The notes: generated by a model from the sequence alone, not told the origin. A stretch of 64,000 nt of DNA from Planctomycetota bacterium (GCA_022711755.1 JAKLEA010000014.1:1-64000), one strand, 5' to 3'. Shown: positions 16,001 to 24,705, counted from the stretch's first letter. Translations and numbers: made by a program.

Positions 16001-16249
16001 CGAGGGCTGAGATTGACCTGTTCCGCCACAGGCCTTGAGGCGGGATACGACGTGATAGCCAGGCTATCGAGGATGATACGGGAGGGATGCTTCCCATTCA
16101 CGACGAAGGCCGAGAAGGACATGCGCTTCAGCGACTACGGCGACGTTTTCGATGATCCGATAATCGAGGAGGCGCGCATAAGGGCCAAGCTTGCCAACAA
16201 TGAGAACAAGGCGCTGTCAGCCTACAGGGAGTTGAGAGCAGATGAGTAA
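13094..16249 (+). CDS. addB: AddB/RexB-like helicase-nuclease subunit
   Basis: 1051 residues. The protein has the layout of an AddB-type partner: a helicase-like core without intact ATPase motifs and a C-terminal PD-(D/E)XK nuclease. The nuclease starts at LLSSSQLEMLGHCPMEFFLK (about 732-752), with GSFIHDLF (about 777, His), RIRGIVDRIDE (about 890, Asp) and IWDYKTG (about 911-917, the D-x-K element). ISDIETGGHSGRKHTFIIGMDD (about 536-557) is the typical motif just before the nuclease in RexB/AddB proteins. RBS GGGGAGATGAC. It overlaps the addA-like gene by 8 bp. Together they would process double-strand DNA ends. An iron-sulfur cysteine set is not evident. Confidence 0.85.
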   Translation: MNEGQMNTFIAGLRRICAERLLDEKRLIAPNIRVGYQWTRSVVRGGQAVVNCRVMTMTSLAMELAADEIQTRGLRIPGRRMMEALCDSVFSRLQARGGGYLSRLQSSQGLTETIARTVRDMRLAGLTPPDLDKPAFERPDKAGEIRELLEAYCDELGRRGFADHADALRMAAEAVKRRYGRDGDGSGDECPLFIMPQDMLERLGRLESDLWRAIPEERKVLVPVDAAGTLPEGDCPDIALLRMMKTPSEAPQPRRDGTVRFRRMIGEVNEVRDVIRTCISESIPYDEVEVIHTDSETYIPMLFEEACRYHADPPGQPPVTFAEGIPIGYSRPGRAFRAWTDWIRGNFPQATLVRMVQDGLLLIPEADEGDPARGLDCSRLGTILRAVKIGFGADRYLMMIDKELNAVELELRDGERVDPEERDEKREDKRRKLELKSGALKRLRTLCEGLIAVIPKDNGQIAALESARDFLENRCSKASMLDNYARKRLLDEIRELSDCVRERGEIAGLDIWAWLSSLSSELTICGQGPRPGCIYVSDIETGGHSGRKHTFIIGMDDTRFPGGGRQDPLLLDNERKELSDGLATSEAGVARRVEGFHNLLARLCGAVTMSYCSRSLADDRDMFPSSEFMSAFRAATGIHDADQNSIAQALSPPVSFAPETEGGCAAADEWWLVRLRGGKTVADAESLIADIYPNLGRGFKARDARDSDRFTEYDGHVPEAGRDRNPSKPDGHLLSSSQLEMLGHCPMEFFLKHILGVEPPEELEVDPAVWLDPRQKGSFIHDLFCEFMRGLVSEGLKPELERDRERLRGMLDRKIDEYRELAPPPSEEVFRIECNELRNMADTFLRSEEEMPGIPRWFEVCIGMKPDGEPSELERAEPVWMELPDRTRIRIRGIVDRIDEVAGSKGKRFNIWDYKTGSAWKYNQNPPFDHGRVVQNALYVRLVGHVLKEKRGPEAKVEQFGYFFPGSRERGLRLTCSATGLEAGYDVIARLSRMIREGCFPFTTKAEKDMRFSDYGDVFDDPIIEEARIRAKLANNENKALSAYRELRADE

Positions 16250-19200
16250 CGGACAAAAGACGACCCCGCTTGTGGACCAGGAAGCCAGGGACCAGATCCT
16301 GACTGAACTGGAAAAGAACATGCTTGTCGAGGCGGCTGCGGGAACCGGCAAGACGACGAGCATGATGGGCCGCATGGTGGCGCTCCTGAAGAACGGCAGG
16401 TGCAAGGTCGGAAGCATTGCGGCGGTCACGTTCACCCGCAAGGCCGCAGCGGAGCTTCGCTCAAGGTTCCAGATCAGACTCGAGCAGGAACTCCGCAGAT
16501 CCGAGGGAAAAGAGAGGGACAACCTCGAGGAGGCGCTCAAACACGTCGAGCAGTGTTTCATAGGGACCATACACTCCTTCTGTGGCAGGCTCCTGAGGGA
16601 ACGCCCGGTGGAGGCCCATGTTGATCTCGCATTTGAGGAGATCGAGCCGGATGAGGACGAGAGGCTGCGGCGGGAGGCCTGGAGCGGCTTCTGCGCGAGG
16701 TTGACGACCGACGATCCGGAAGACTGGCTCGGGGAACTGCAGAGGCTGGGGCTGAACCTGTCGGACCTGGAGGACGCCTTTGTCGCCTTCTGCAACTACC
16801 CCGACGTGGAGGAATGGCCCGCGCCCCCGCCCAAGGGAGAACTGCCCGACATAACGGGCATCAGGCGGTCCGCGCTGGACTACGTTGACCACATCCTTGT
16901 CCTGCTGCCCACGCTGCCTGATGACGCCGGCACGGACAAGCTGATGCCGATCTACAAGCGCATTGCCAGGACAGCCGGGCACGTCAATCTGGACGATCCC
17001 GTCCAGTTGATGGCGCTGCTTGATGAGTTCAGACTGAAAGGCGATGTCACCCAGAAGATGTGGCCGGGGAAGAAGCCCCAGGCGATGGAGGAACTGAAGA
17101 GGTACGACGACTTCAAGGAAACCATCGCGGGACCCGCGATGAAGCGATGGCGGGAGGTACGCTACGGCTCCGCGCTGCCGATACTGACGCTGGCGAGGGC
17201 GGAGTATGACAAGCTCAGGCAGGACCGCGGCAAGCTCAACTTCCAGGACCTGCTCATGAAGGCCGCCGGGCTGCTCAAGGGCAACCCGAACGTGAGGAGT
17301 TACTTCAGGAAAAGACTCACACACCTCATGGTTGACGAGTTTCAGGACACGGACCCGATACAGGCCGAGGTCATGATGCTCCTGACGGCTACAGAACCGA
17401 ACGAGGACAACTGGCGCAGGTGCATTCCAGCCCCAGGATCGCTGTTTGTCGTGGGCGACCCGAAGCAGTCAATCTACCGCTTCAGGCGCGCCGACATCGT
17501 CACCTACAACGAGGTCAAGAGGATCATCACCGGCAATGATGGCGGCATGTGTGTTCAGTTGAGCGCCAACTTCCGCTCCACCCCTCGGATCATCAACTGG
17601 GTCAATGAGACCTTCAGCCCTGCCTTTCCCGCAAAGGCGACGGACGAGTCCCCGGAGTATGTTAGCCTCGGGGTGGGCAAGGCGGACCTTATCGGGGGAT
17701 CTCTGGATGGAGTCTACAGACTCACCCAGACGGAAAAAAAACAGAAGGACGACCGTCTGGACGAGGAGGCCGAACGCATTGCGCGGATCATACGCAACGC
17801 GCTGGACGAGGGGCTCACGGTGGCGTGTTCGGAGAAAGATGCGCGCGGCGTCGCAGACGATAGCGACGGTGACGCGCAATCTCCCCTCACCCACCGCAAC
17901 CTGCCCGCTACCGGGCAGGCGCGGTCCCCCTTCTCCCCCGGGAGAAGGTGTCGTCTCGCTTGGCGAGACGCCGTCGCTTGCGACACGACGGATGAGGGGC
18001 CTCGATGCGCGTCTGCTCCCGACATTGCGCGTGATGGAGGAGGGCGCAGGATCAACCCCGGCGACTTCCTCATCCTGTCACCCGTGCACTTTCCGCTGAG
18101 CCTCTACGCCTCGAAGCTTCAGAAGTACGGAATCCCCCACCGCGTTACGGGCGGTAGCGCCCTGAATGAACTGGCGGAGCTGAGGTTGCTCTACAAGTGC
18201 GTCGGCACCGTCGCCAATCCCGACAATCCCGTTTTCCTGGTCGGAGCGCTCAGGAGCGAGCTGTTCGGCGTCAGCGACGCGCAGCTCTACGCGTTCAAGA
18301 AGGCCAAGGGCAGGTTCGACTATCGTGAACCGGTTCCTGACAAACTGGATGATGCGACACGCCAGTCCATAGGTTATGCATTCGACAAGCTGAGCAGATA
18401 CAGCAAGTGGCTTGACAGCATGCCAGCCGTATCCGCAGTGGAACGCATCGCATCGGACTCGGGGCTGATGGTTCTGGCGGGGCACCGGCCCGGGGGCGAG
18501 GTTGACGCCGGCAGCCTCTCAAAGGTGTTCGAACTCCTGAGAGAGTCTCGGGATGACATGTGGACCGTCGCTCAGATGGTCGAGTATCTGGGGCAGCTCA
18601 TCGAGAAAGAAGAAGAATACGACGCCGTTTCGGCCTTGTCGGAGGACAAGCCGTGCGTGCGGGTCATGAACCTGCACAAGGCGAAGGGATTGGAGGCGCC
18701 CGTAGTCTTCCTGGGCAACCCGCTGTACCAGTGGAACACGGACGCAACCACGCACATAGACCGTTCAGGCGACCGGGTATGCGGCTACATGCTGATACAG
18801 AAGAAATCAGCGTCAAGGTTCGGCGGGGCGACGCTGCTGGCCCAGCCCGAGGGCTGGGACGAGCTGGCCGAGAAGGAAAGCGCATTCCTGTCAGCCGAGA
18901 TGACGCGGCTTCAATACGTAGCCGCCACCCGGGCAGGCTCGGCGCTGGTGATTGCCCGCCCGTCGAAGTCACCAAAGGACTCCACAGCGGATGATCCCTG
19001 GCGAGACAACCAGCCCGACGGCGAGATCAAGGCTCCCGACGAGGCTTCCGCCCCGCAGGCGGAAGAACAGGCGCTGACTTCCGCAGAGGTAAGGGAAGCG
19101 CTGGGAGAGATAGAGTCAAAGAGCGCAAAGGCTGGAAAGCCGACCTTCCTTGAGGGGGCGGCAAAGGAGCATGCCCTTGCCGCTGGCAGGGATGGGGGGG

Positions 19201-19760
19201 CGCAAGCGTCAGCGGGCGGCGGTGCCGGCGGCTGTGCCGTTCCGATCCTCAATCCCGAAGGCGAGCACGGCATGGAGAGGGGCAGCGTCATCCATGCCCT
19301 GCTTGAGGCCGCGATGCGCAACCCGGGGGACGACCTCGTGCGTCTTGCCGAGTCGTCCTGCAGGGAGCATGGTCTTGAGGTCGAGTCGGCGCAGGGGCTG
19401 GCGGAGATGGCCCGCGTCGTGGCCGGGTCGGAGACCCTCAGACGCGCCAGGGCAAGCCTGAAGTGGATGGTCGAGGTCCCCTTCGAGACCATGATTGAGG
19501 AACTGACCCCCGAAGAAGGCCCAGTCTGTCGTCACATGAGAGGCGGAATTGACCTCGTCTTCAGGGAGGCCGACGGCTGGGTCATCGTGGACTACAAGAC
19601 CGACCGGGGCAGGACGCCCGACGAACTGGTCAGTCAGTACGCCCCCCAGGTCCGCCTGTACGCCAGGGCGTGGGAGAAGATGACGGGACAGCGGGTCAAG
19701 GAGATCGGCCTGCTTTCAACCGAGACGATGTCCCTGATCAATGTCCCCCTGGATAGGTGA
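16242..19760 (+). CDS. addA: AddA-like UvrD-family helicase with C-terminal nuclease; carries in-frame repeat insertion
   Basis: 1172 residues, superfamily-1 helicase. Motifs in order: Walker A AAAGTGKTT (about 31-39), motif Ia TFTRKAAAELR, motif II VDEFQDTDP (about 364-372), motif III GDPKQSIYRFRR, motif IV SANFRSTPR, motif V VMNLHKAKGLEAPVVF (about 807-822), motif VI QYVAATRA. The C-terminal PD-(D/E)XK nuclease is complete: GSVIHALLEAA, GGIDLVFREADGW, VDYKTD, and YAPQVRLYARAW. Between about residues 545 and 590 the normal fold is broken by a low-complexity stretch (SPLTHRNLPATGQARSPFSP and on) encoded by a palindromic repeat element inserted without breaking the frame. The insertion lies between motif IV and the 2B-like domain, where a loop may tolerate it. 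The partner is the overlapping addB-like gene. Confidence 0.9.
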   Translation: MSNGQKTTPLVDQEARDQILTELEKNMLVEAAAGTGKTTSMMGRMVALLKNGRCKVGSIAAVTFTRKAAAELRSRFQIRLEQELRRSEGKERDNLEEALKHVEQCFIGTIHSFCGRLLRERPVEAHVDLAFEEIEPDEDERLRREAWSGFCARLTTDDPEDWLGELQRLGLNLSDLEDAFVAFCNYPDVEEWPAPPPKGELPDITGIRRSALDYVDHILVLLPTLPDDAGTDKLMPIYKRIARTAGHVNLDDPVQLMALLDEFRLKGDVTQKMWPGKKPQAMEELKRYDDFKETIAGPAMKRWREVRYGSALPILTLARAEYDKLRQDRGKLNFQDLLMKAAGLLKGNPNVRSYFRKRLTHLMVDEFQDTDPIQAEVMMLLTATEPNEDNWRRCIPAPGSLFVVGDPKQSIYRFRRADIVTYNEVKRIITGNDGGMCVQLSANFRSTPRIINWVNETFSPAFPAKATDESPEYVSLGVGKADLIGGSLDGVYRLTQTEKKQKDDRLDEEAERIARIIRNALDEGLTVACSEKDARGVADDSDGDAQSPLTHRNLPATGQARSPFSPGRRCRLAWRDAVACDTTDEGPRCASAPDIARDGGGRRINPGDFLILSPVHFPLSLYASKLQKYGIPHRVTGGSALNELAELRLLYKCVGTVANPDNPVFLVGALRSELFGVSDAQLYAFKKAKGRFDYREPVPDKLDDATRQSIGYAFDKLSRYSKWLDSMPAVSAVERIASDSGLMVLAGHRPGGEVDAGSLSKVFELLRESRDDMWTVAQMVEYLGQLIEKEEEYDAVSALSEDKPCVRVMNLHKAKGLEAPVVFLGNPLYQWNTDATTHIDRSGDRVCGYMLIQKKSASRFGGATLLAQPEGWDELAEKESAFLSAEMTRLQYVAATRAGSALVIARPSKSPKDSTADDPWRDNQPDGEIKAPDEASAPQAEEQALTSAEVREALGEIESKSAKAGKPTFLEGAAKEHALAAGRDGGAQASAGGGAGGCAVPILNPEGEHGMERGSVIHALLEAAMRNPGDDLVRLAESSCREHGLEVESAQGLAEMARVVAGSETLRRARASLKWMVEVPFETMIEELTPEEGPVCRHMRGGIDLVFREADGWVIVDYKTDRGRTPDELVSQYAPQVRLYARAWEKMTGQRVKEIGLLSTETMSLINVPLDR
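17881..17999. repeat. Family C multi-hairpin element inside addA
   Basis: About 119 bp bounded by short inverted ends CCCCTCA (17883-17889) and TGAGGGG (17993-17999). Inside are four near-perfect hairpins: CTGCCCG/CGGGCAG, CCTTCTCCC/GGGAGAAGG, CGTCTCGC/GCGAGACG and GTCGC/GCGAC. Related sequence lies at 61067-61205 and, degenerate, near 26548. It is translated as part of AddA. Confidence 0.75.
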
Positions 19761-19913
19761 GACAGGAATTCAACCTGTTACCCGAACGCCATCGCACAGT
19801 AGGTGGGCGAGAGTGATGAGAATCTCCTATACGAGACATTAACACCAACGTAGAATCCTGTTCACGTGATGTGTTCTCGGTCCAACGTTGTCCGAAAGGT
19901 AGGAGGAAGGCAA

Positions 19914-20144
19914 ATGTCTCAGGCACGAAAGGAATCATGGGACAGAGAGCAGCTTGATTTCAAGCCGGGCGAGCGATACGAGAACCGAAAAGGCACATAC
20001 GAGGTAATTACGATATCTGGCGACGAGATGTTGATCGAATACTATGAGGGGTTGTCGAGCGGATGGCCGAGAGAGTCCGTTCCGAGGAAGTTTGTGCTAC
20101 CGGTGTGCACCAGGGAGCGGAGGCCAAAAGCGGGGTTGTTGTAA
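19914..20144 (+). CDS. 76-residue protein of unknown function
   Basis: Strong RBS (GTAGGAGGAAGGCAA) decides the ATG at 19914 against the earlier in-frame ATG at 19866. The core FKPGERYENRKGTYEVITIS followed by GDEMLIEYYEG looks like a small five-strand barrel (SH3-like or KOW-like) of the kind that opens many small regulatory proteins. No family is recognised. It stands alone between addA and tRNA-Ala. Confidence 0.65.
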   Translation: MSQARKESWDREQLDFKPGERYENRKGTYEVITISGDEMLIEYYEGLSSGWPRESVPRKFVLPVCTRERRPKAGLL

Positions 20145-20181
20145 ATGGCGGCCAGGCAAGGGATATAGAACAAGATGAAGA

Positions 20182-20257
20182 TGGTGGAGGATACGGGATT
20201 CGAACCCGTGGCCTCGTGAATGCCATTCACGCGCTCTCCCAGCTGAGCTAATCCCCC
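20182..20257 (-). tRNA. tRNA-Ala (anticodon GGC)
   Basis: 76 nt including an encoded CCA. Reading the minus strand: acceptor GGGGGAT/ATCCTCC with the G3-U70 pair that identifies tRNA-Ala, D-arm GCTCAGCTGGGAGAGC, anticodon stem CGTGA/TCACG with loop ATGGCAT (anticodon GGC), T-arm ACGGG-TTCGAAT-CCCGT, then ACCA. tRNA genes are frequent integration sites, and this one lies just beyond the conflict/repair block, but I saw no duplicated 3' end. Confidence 0.96.
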
Positions 20258-20550
20258 ACGGGAAGACAAATATTCATACTCAATGCCTGCCGGGATGTCA
20301 AGCGCGTTTTCACCATGATTTCTTCCCTTGATGTCCAACTCAATAGAAATATCCGCGCGCAGCGGGGAGCCATGTTTCTTTGTTCCGCGGGCCGCACAAT
20401 CGCAATATCATGTCGCCTGATGAGCCATTCGTGCCCGCTCAATATCAGGCTGCGATATCCAGGGATTCCTGAATGGTTGACATTCTCACCGGCTGAGACG
20501 ATTCTGGCGTTTGCCGCCCCGCGCCGGGGCCAGAGCATATTCTTTACGTT

Positions 20551-20739
20551 TCACCCGCGCGGGATGCAGTCTTCCCTCCAGCAGCATTCCTTCTCCGGGC
20601 ATTCGGCCCGCCCGGTGTCGAAGCACTGCGGGTTGCCTTCCGCCTTTTGGATATCCCTGATCAGTTCCCTCTTGCTGCGCGTTATCTTGCAGTCAATCCC
20701 GAAACATTTCGCCTTTTTCCTGACTTCCGAAATCTTCAT
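20551..20739 (-). CDS. Small SAP-like, cysteine-containing protein
   Basis: 62 residues from ATG at 20739 behind GGAAGGAATGGAAAG. The N-terminal helices MKISEVRKKAKCFGIDCKIT and RSKRELIRDIQKAEGN form a SAP-type putative nucleic-acid-binding motif. The tail CFDTGRAECPEKECCWREDC is Cys-rich and matches a widespread short family in which it may bind metal. Surrounding gaps (20258-20550 and 20740-20949) show no other gene. Confidence 0.75.
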   Translation of the reverse strand: MKISEVRKKAKCFGIDCKITRSKRELIRDIQKAEGNPQCFDTGRAECPEKECCWREDCIPRG

Positions 20740-20949
20740 CTTTCCATTCCTTCCGTTCTCTGAATGCCGCCGGGAGCGTCGCAAGCCCTCTCGGTTTCGA
20801 TTTCTTCCCGGCTTCCACCTCCTGCCTGTGCATGCGCTTTCTATTCCTTAATTATAATCGCTTTGTCAACAACCGTCCATCGGCCCGCCCTTCTGCGTTG
20901 TCGGCGGGTGTCTTGCCGCGTCCGTGGCTGGCGCCGTGCCGATTTGCCG

Positions 20950-22140
20950 TCAGAGCGAGCGTATGCTCTCGATCAGGTAATCCAGCGCCTCCCGCGTCTG
21001 CCGGGGGTTGATGGGCAGCGTGACCAACCGCTCGCCGACCGAGTCCGCGACCGGGAACTGCCCCGGTTCATAACCGCGATTGCGGAACGCCGTGGTCCAG
21101 TGCAGCGGGATATAGTGCGTCCCGATCCTGACGCCCTTTTCATGCAGCATCCTGTAGACGAAATCCTCTTTATTAATGCCGAGCGAGTCCGGATCGAGCA
21201 TGACGGGATAAAGATGGAATACGTGCTTGCAGTCCTCCATGACCGTCGGCGTCCGCAACCCCTTGACGCCCTTCAGCCCATTCGTGATGTATGCAGCGTT
21301 TTCGATTCGCCGGGCGTTCAGCGCGTCAAGTTTCTTGAGTTGCTCGACGCCGACGGCCGCCTGTATGTCCGTCATGCGGAAGTTGTATCCTGTGTCATCG
21401 AAGTCCTGCCACCAGAAGCGCTTGCCCATCGGGAAGCGCATTTCGTCCAGGCTGCAGTATTTCGTGCTGCGCCCGTAGACGCGCGTGCAGTGCGAGCGAT
21501 AAAGCGCGACGCGCTCGAAAAGGTCGCCGTCATTCGTGACGACCATGCCGCCCTCGCCCAGCGTGGAGATGTTCTTCTGCTCGTGGAAGCTGAAGCACCC
21601 CGTCGCGCCCATCGCGCCCGCCTTGCGCCCCTTGTATTCCCCGCCAAGCGCGTGGCAGGAGTCCTCCACCACGGCGACGCCGCGCCGGTCCGCGATCTCC
21701 AGAATCGCGTCCATGTCGCAGCACTGGCCGTAGAGATGCACGGGGATGATGGCCCGCGTGTCGGGCGTGATTGCGTCCTCAAGCTTCGCGGGATCGAGGT
21801 TGTATGTGACGGGATCAACGTCAACGAAGTCAATCTCCGCTCCCAGGACCTCCGGCGCGGCGGCGGTGGCTATCCATGTGAGCGGCGTCGTGATGACGCG
21901 GTCGCCGGGCTTGATGTCCAACGCCACCATCGAGAGGAAGAGCGCGGCGGTTCCGTTGGAGCAGGCGCGGGCGTATTTCGTCCCGCAGTACGCCGCGAAA
22001 TCCTTCTCGAACTGTATGCACGCCTCGCCGCTGGTGGGGGCGTTCTTGTGAAGAATATCCAGAACGGCGCGCTCCTCCTCGGGGCCGTATTCGTTCCCAA
22101 ACTTGATTTCCAGACCGTGTTTTATTTGTGGAGATGCCAT
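20950..22140 (-). CDS. DegT/DnrJ/EryC1/StrS-type PLP aminotransferase
   Basis: 396 residues. Makes amino sugars or related amino-polyols by transferring an amino group to a keto-sugar. Conserved points: NGTAALFLSM (substrate and PLP phosphate site), VVEDSCHALGGEYKGRKAG (Asp for the PLP ring nitrogen), SFHEQKNISTLGEGGMV (Lys forming the Schiff base; the usual SFxxxKxLxxGEGG), and FNFRMTDIQAA-like FRMTDIQAAVG. It is the last gene of a three-gene minus-strand operon, 4 bp after an RmlD-like reductase, so a sugar-modification path for a surface or secondary glycan is likely. Confidence 0.92.
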   Translation of the reverse strand: MASPQIKHGLEIKFGNEYGPEEERAVLDILHKNAPTSGEACIQFEKDFAAYCGTKYARACSNGTAALFLSMVALDIKPGDRVITTPLTWIATAAAPEVLGAEIDFVDVDPVTYNLDPAKLEDAITPDTRAIIPVHLYGQCCDMDAILEIADRRGVAVVEDSCHALGGEYKGRKAGAMGATGCFSFHEQKNISTLGEGGMVVTNDGDLFERVALYRSHCTRVYGRSTKYCSLDEMRFPMGKRFWWQDFDDTGYNFRMTDIQAAVGVEQLKKLDALNARRIENAAYITNGLKGVKGLRTPTVMEDCKHVFHLYPVMLDPDSLGINKEDFVYRMLHEKGVRIGTHYIPLHWTTAFRNRGYEPGQFPVADSVGERLVTLPINPRQTREALDYLIESIRSL

Positions 22141-22144
22141 TGTG

Positions 22145-23041
22145 TCATTTCTCCCTTGATGAAAGTATCAGTTCCAGCGCGTCGGCCAGTTCGAGCATGG
22201 GCGTCCGAAGCGTCCTTCGCGCCAGAGAATTGTCGAGCGAAGCGTCATTGGGCCGCGCAGCACGCCCCGGCATCGAATTCGAGTCCGTGGCGACGACAAG
22301 CTTGCCGGGGTATCCGAGCCGTTCGGCGATCCGCAGGCCCATCTCGTGCCGGTTCAGTCTCGTGCATCCGGCCAGGTGAATCGTCCCATGAAACTCGGAA
22401 CCTGCAAGTTCCAGCAGGGCGCGTCCAAGCGTGATAACGTCAATCGGAGTGCGGATTTCGTTCTGCGGGAAACGGACTTCCCTCCTGGCTTCGAGACTTT
22501 CAACCATCTTCGCCAGGAACGAGTTCCCGGCTCCCAGAACCGGCAGTCCAACGACGAGAGACAGTCGCGCGACAACGCTCCCGGGGGCCAGTTCCCTGAC
22601 TGCCTTCTCGGCGCGGACCTTCGTCTCGCCGTAGAAGTTGACGGGATGCGGTTGGTCGTCTTCCGTGTAGCGTCCCTTCGCGCCGTCGAAGACGGTGTCC
22701 GTGGAACACGCGATCATTTTCGCCCCGCTCCGTCCGCAAAGGCGGGCGATTTCCGCGGTGACGCCGACGTTGACCTGCTCGGCCTCATCCTGATGATTCT
22801 GGCAATAGTCTATGTCCGCCAGCGCAGCCATGTGGATGACGGCGTCGGGCTTCTCTTCGGCGAAGAATTCTCGAAGCCGCGCTGTGTCGCGGAGTTCCAG
22901 TTGACGACGGCGGACGCCGGGGATTTCCGGCGCGGAGTCGAACTGATGGACGGCGCAGACGTCCCATGCGCCTGCCGCCTGGCGAACGACGCTGCCGGCT
23001 ACAAAGCCGCCGTATCCGGTGACAAGCAGGCGTTTCTTCAT
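22145..23041 (-). CDS. RmlD-like NAD(P)-dependent sugar reductase
   Basis: 298 residues of the extended SDR family. Rossmann motif GYGGFVAG (residues 9-16), VIHMAALADIDYC, STDTVFDG, and the catalytic YGETK (Tyr-x-x-x-Lys). The C-terminal part (HLAGCTRLNRHEMGLRIAERLG) fits dTDP-4-dehydrorhamnose reductase relatives. Its ATG overlaps the stop of the upstream transporter gene by 4 bp, and the aminotransferase follows 4 bp later. It probably reduces or epimerises the nucleotide-sugar keto group used by that enzyme; the exact sugar is not evident. Confidence 0.88.
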   Translation of the reverse strand: MKKRLLVTGYGGFVAGSVVRQAAGAWDVCAVHQFDSAPEIPGVRRRQLELRDTARLREFFAEEKPDAVIHMAALADIDYCQNHQDEAEQVNVGVTAEIARLCGRSGAKMIACSTDTVFDGAKGRYTEDDQPHPVNFYGETKVRAEKAVRELAPGSVVARLSLVVGLPVLGAGNSFLAKMVESLEARREVRFPQNEIRTPIDVITLGRALLELAGSEFHGTIHLAGCTRLNRHEMGLRIAERLGYPGKLVVATDSNSMPGRAARPNDASLDNSLARRTLRTPMLELADALELILSSREK

Positions 23042-24405
23042 GCGGTTGCCGCCTTTTCAGCAGGCTGATTCTCGAGGCGATTGCGGGCAATGCTCACGCG
23101 CCAACTGACAATCAGCATCAACACAATGAAAGCGACGCTCATGCCCAGGAAGAGGTGGTTGCAGTTGCTGACGCTGCGGACGGGGTTCTCCTTGTCAATG
23201 ATCCGTCCGATGACCTCCTCCTGCACGACCGGGCCGATGCTGGCGATGCCGTTCACCAGCCCGGCGATTGCCACGGCGTTGCGCTGACCGGCCACGGAAA
23301 TCGCGCCCGCCGCCACGAGGATGCTGTCCGGGCCATACACCATGAACCCGACCAGCCCGTAGCAGACCGCAAGCGCGACCGGATTGCCGCCCAGTACCAT
23401 GACGGTAATGTAACTGGCGACGATCCCTATCCCCATGACGAGGCAGAGCCTCTCCCACTTGCCGCGGAAAATCCTGTCCAGCATGAACCCCGCCGCGATC
23501 ATCCCGGCCACGCCCGCCCAGTTGAAGATCGAGGAGTAATAAGCCGCCCTTCCGACGTCCATGCCCTGAAGATTGAGAAACGTCGGCAGCCAGGAGTCGA
23601 GGGCATAGCGCAGGAACTTGATGCAGAAGTAACAGCAACCCATGATGGGGACGACGGGATTGAGCGCGAGTTTCAGATACTGGACGAACGTGAGGCGCTC
23701 CGCCGAGGATGCGTCAATCGCTCTCTCATTGGAATGGGCGTGGTCAACAATCGGTTCAAGGCCGACGTCTTCCGGCCTGTTGCGCTGCCATAAGAAGAGA
23801 ATCCACCACGCCGCGAAGGCCAGCACCGTGCAGCCCAGGAACGCGTAGCGGACGCCGTAATGTCCGCCGAGTTTTGCCGAGAAATGCGCAAGCAGGAATC
23901 CCCCCAGCCCTTTCACCACGATATCGCCGACCGTGTAGCTGGTGGACCATATGCCCATGACCTCGCCGCGCTCCTTCTTGCGCAGCCATTCGGCGACCGA
24001 GCCGACCGTCGCCGGCCAGCCTGCGGCCTGGACCAGGCCGTTGAAGAACATGAATGCGAGGAAGGTCCAGTATGAATTGGCGAAGCCGAAGACGATGTTG
24101 ATTGCCATCGAGACGCCAAGCCCGCCCAGCAGCAGAACGCGCGGCCCCCACTTGCGACCGATGAAGCTGTTTATGAACTGGCCAAGCATATAGGCGAACA
24201 GAAACGCGCTCCAGATATGCGCTATATCCTTAAGCTCAATGCCGTACTCCTTGGCGATCGTCGTCTTGCAGATCGGATAGACCTTGCGGACGAGGTAGAA
24301 ACCCGCGTAGCCGCAGTAGGTCGAGATTAGAACCTTCCATCGCCAGACCCGCTGCTCGCGCGACAGCGCGCGGTCCTCTATCGAAACGAAATCCTGTGCG
24401 CTCAC
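23038..24405 (-). CDS. MFS transporter, organophosphate:phosphate antiporter (GlpT/UhpT) type
   Basis: 455 residues with 12 predicted membrane segments. The opening WKVLISTYCGYAGFYLVRKVYPICKTTI is the signature first helix of OPA-family carriers, which swap sugar phosphates or glycerol-3-phosphate for phosphate in the inner membrane. LVQAAGWPATVGSVAEWLRKKERGEVMGIWSTSY is the conserved helix 4-5 region. First gene of the operon with the reductase and aminotransferase, so the imported phosphorylated compound may feed that pathway (inference). Confidence 0.9.
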   Translation of the reverse strand: MSAQDFVSIEDRALSREQRVWRWKVLISTYCGYAGFYLVRKVYPICKTTIAKEYGIELKDIAHIWSAFLFAYMLGQFINSFIGRKWGPRVLLLGGLGVSMAINIVFGFANSYWTFLAFMFFNGLVQAAGWPATVGSVAEWLRKKERGEVMGIWSTSYTVGDIVVKGLGGFLLAHFSAKLGGHYGVRYAFLGCTVLAFAAWWILFLWQRNRPEDVGLEPIVDHAHSNERAIDASSAERLTFVQYLKLALNPVVPIMGCCYFCIKFLRYALDSWLPTFLNLQGMDVGRAAYYSSIFNWAGVAGMIAAGFMLDRIFRGKWERLCLVMGIGIVASYITVMVLGGNPVALAVCYGLVGFMVYGPDSILVAAGAISVAGQRNAVAIAGLVNGIASIGPVVQEEVIGRIIDKENPVRSVSNCNHLFLGMSVAFIVLMLIVSWRVSIARNRLENQPAEKAATA

Positions 24406-24529
24406 CTGGACCCGCCTTCCTTGTCTTCAGCGATTGAACGACTGCCCTGCCTACCGGCATCAGGATACCCGTTTGGCCATGAAGAACAAGCAAGGAAAAC
24501 ATGAGTATCTCATCAGACGCTCGCGCCCC

Positions 24530-24705
24530 TTTTGGACTGCGGCGGCTTGACGCCGCTTTCAGCGGGCGAGGCACGACTCGCCCGCTCTTGCGAGAACTTG
24601 ACCGAAATCACCATGCGCATAATCTTGATGCTGCCGCGCGCCGTCTTGTTGGCGGCGGAAAGCGATGTCGTGCTTTTCAAGCGCGCAGCCACCACGCACC
24701 AAAAT
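24530..24705. repeat. Two inverted family A elements in a 497-bp intergenic region
   Basis: A forward copy (24530-24594) begins TTTTGGACTGCGGCGGC and ends in the GGGCGAGGCACGACTCGCCC hairpin. A diverged inverse copy lies at 24652-24705 (GCTTTTCAAGCGCGCAGCC...CCAAAA). Other copies are at 29585-29656, 60985-61053 and 62698-62771. No gene is seen elsewhere in 24406-24902. Confidence 0.8.

Noticed and set aside
20182..20257. tRNA-Ala as an attachment site of a genomic island
   Set aside because: No duplicated 3' tRNA sequence or integrase found in the window.
20248..20538. 96-codon minus-strand open frame after the tRNA
   Set aside because: Begins without an RBS, runs into the tRNA and has no protein-like features.
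20764..22434. 556-codon plus-strand open frame
   Set aside because: Antisense to the DegT aminotransferase, no RBS or family.
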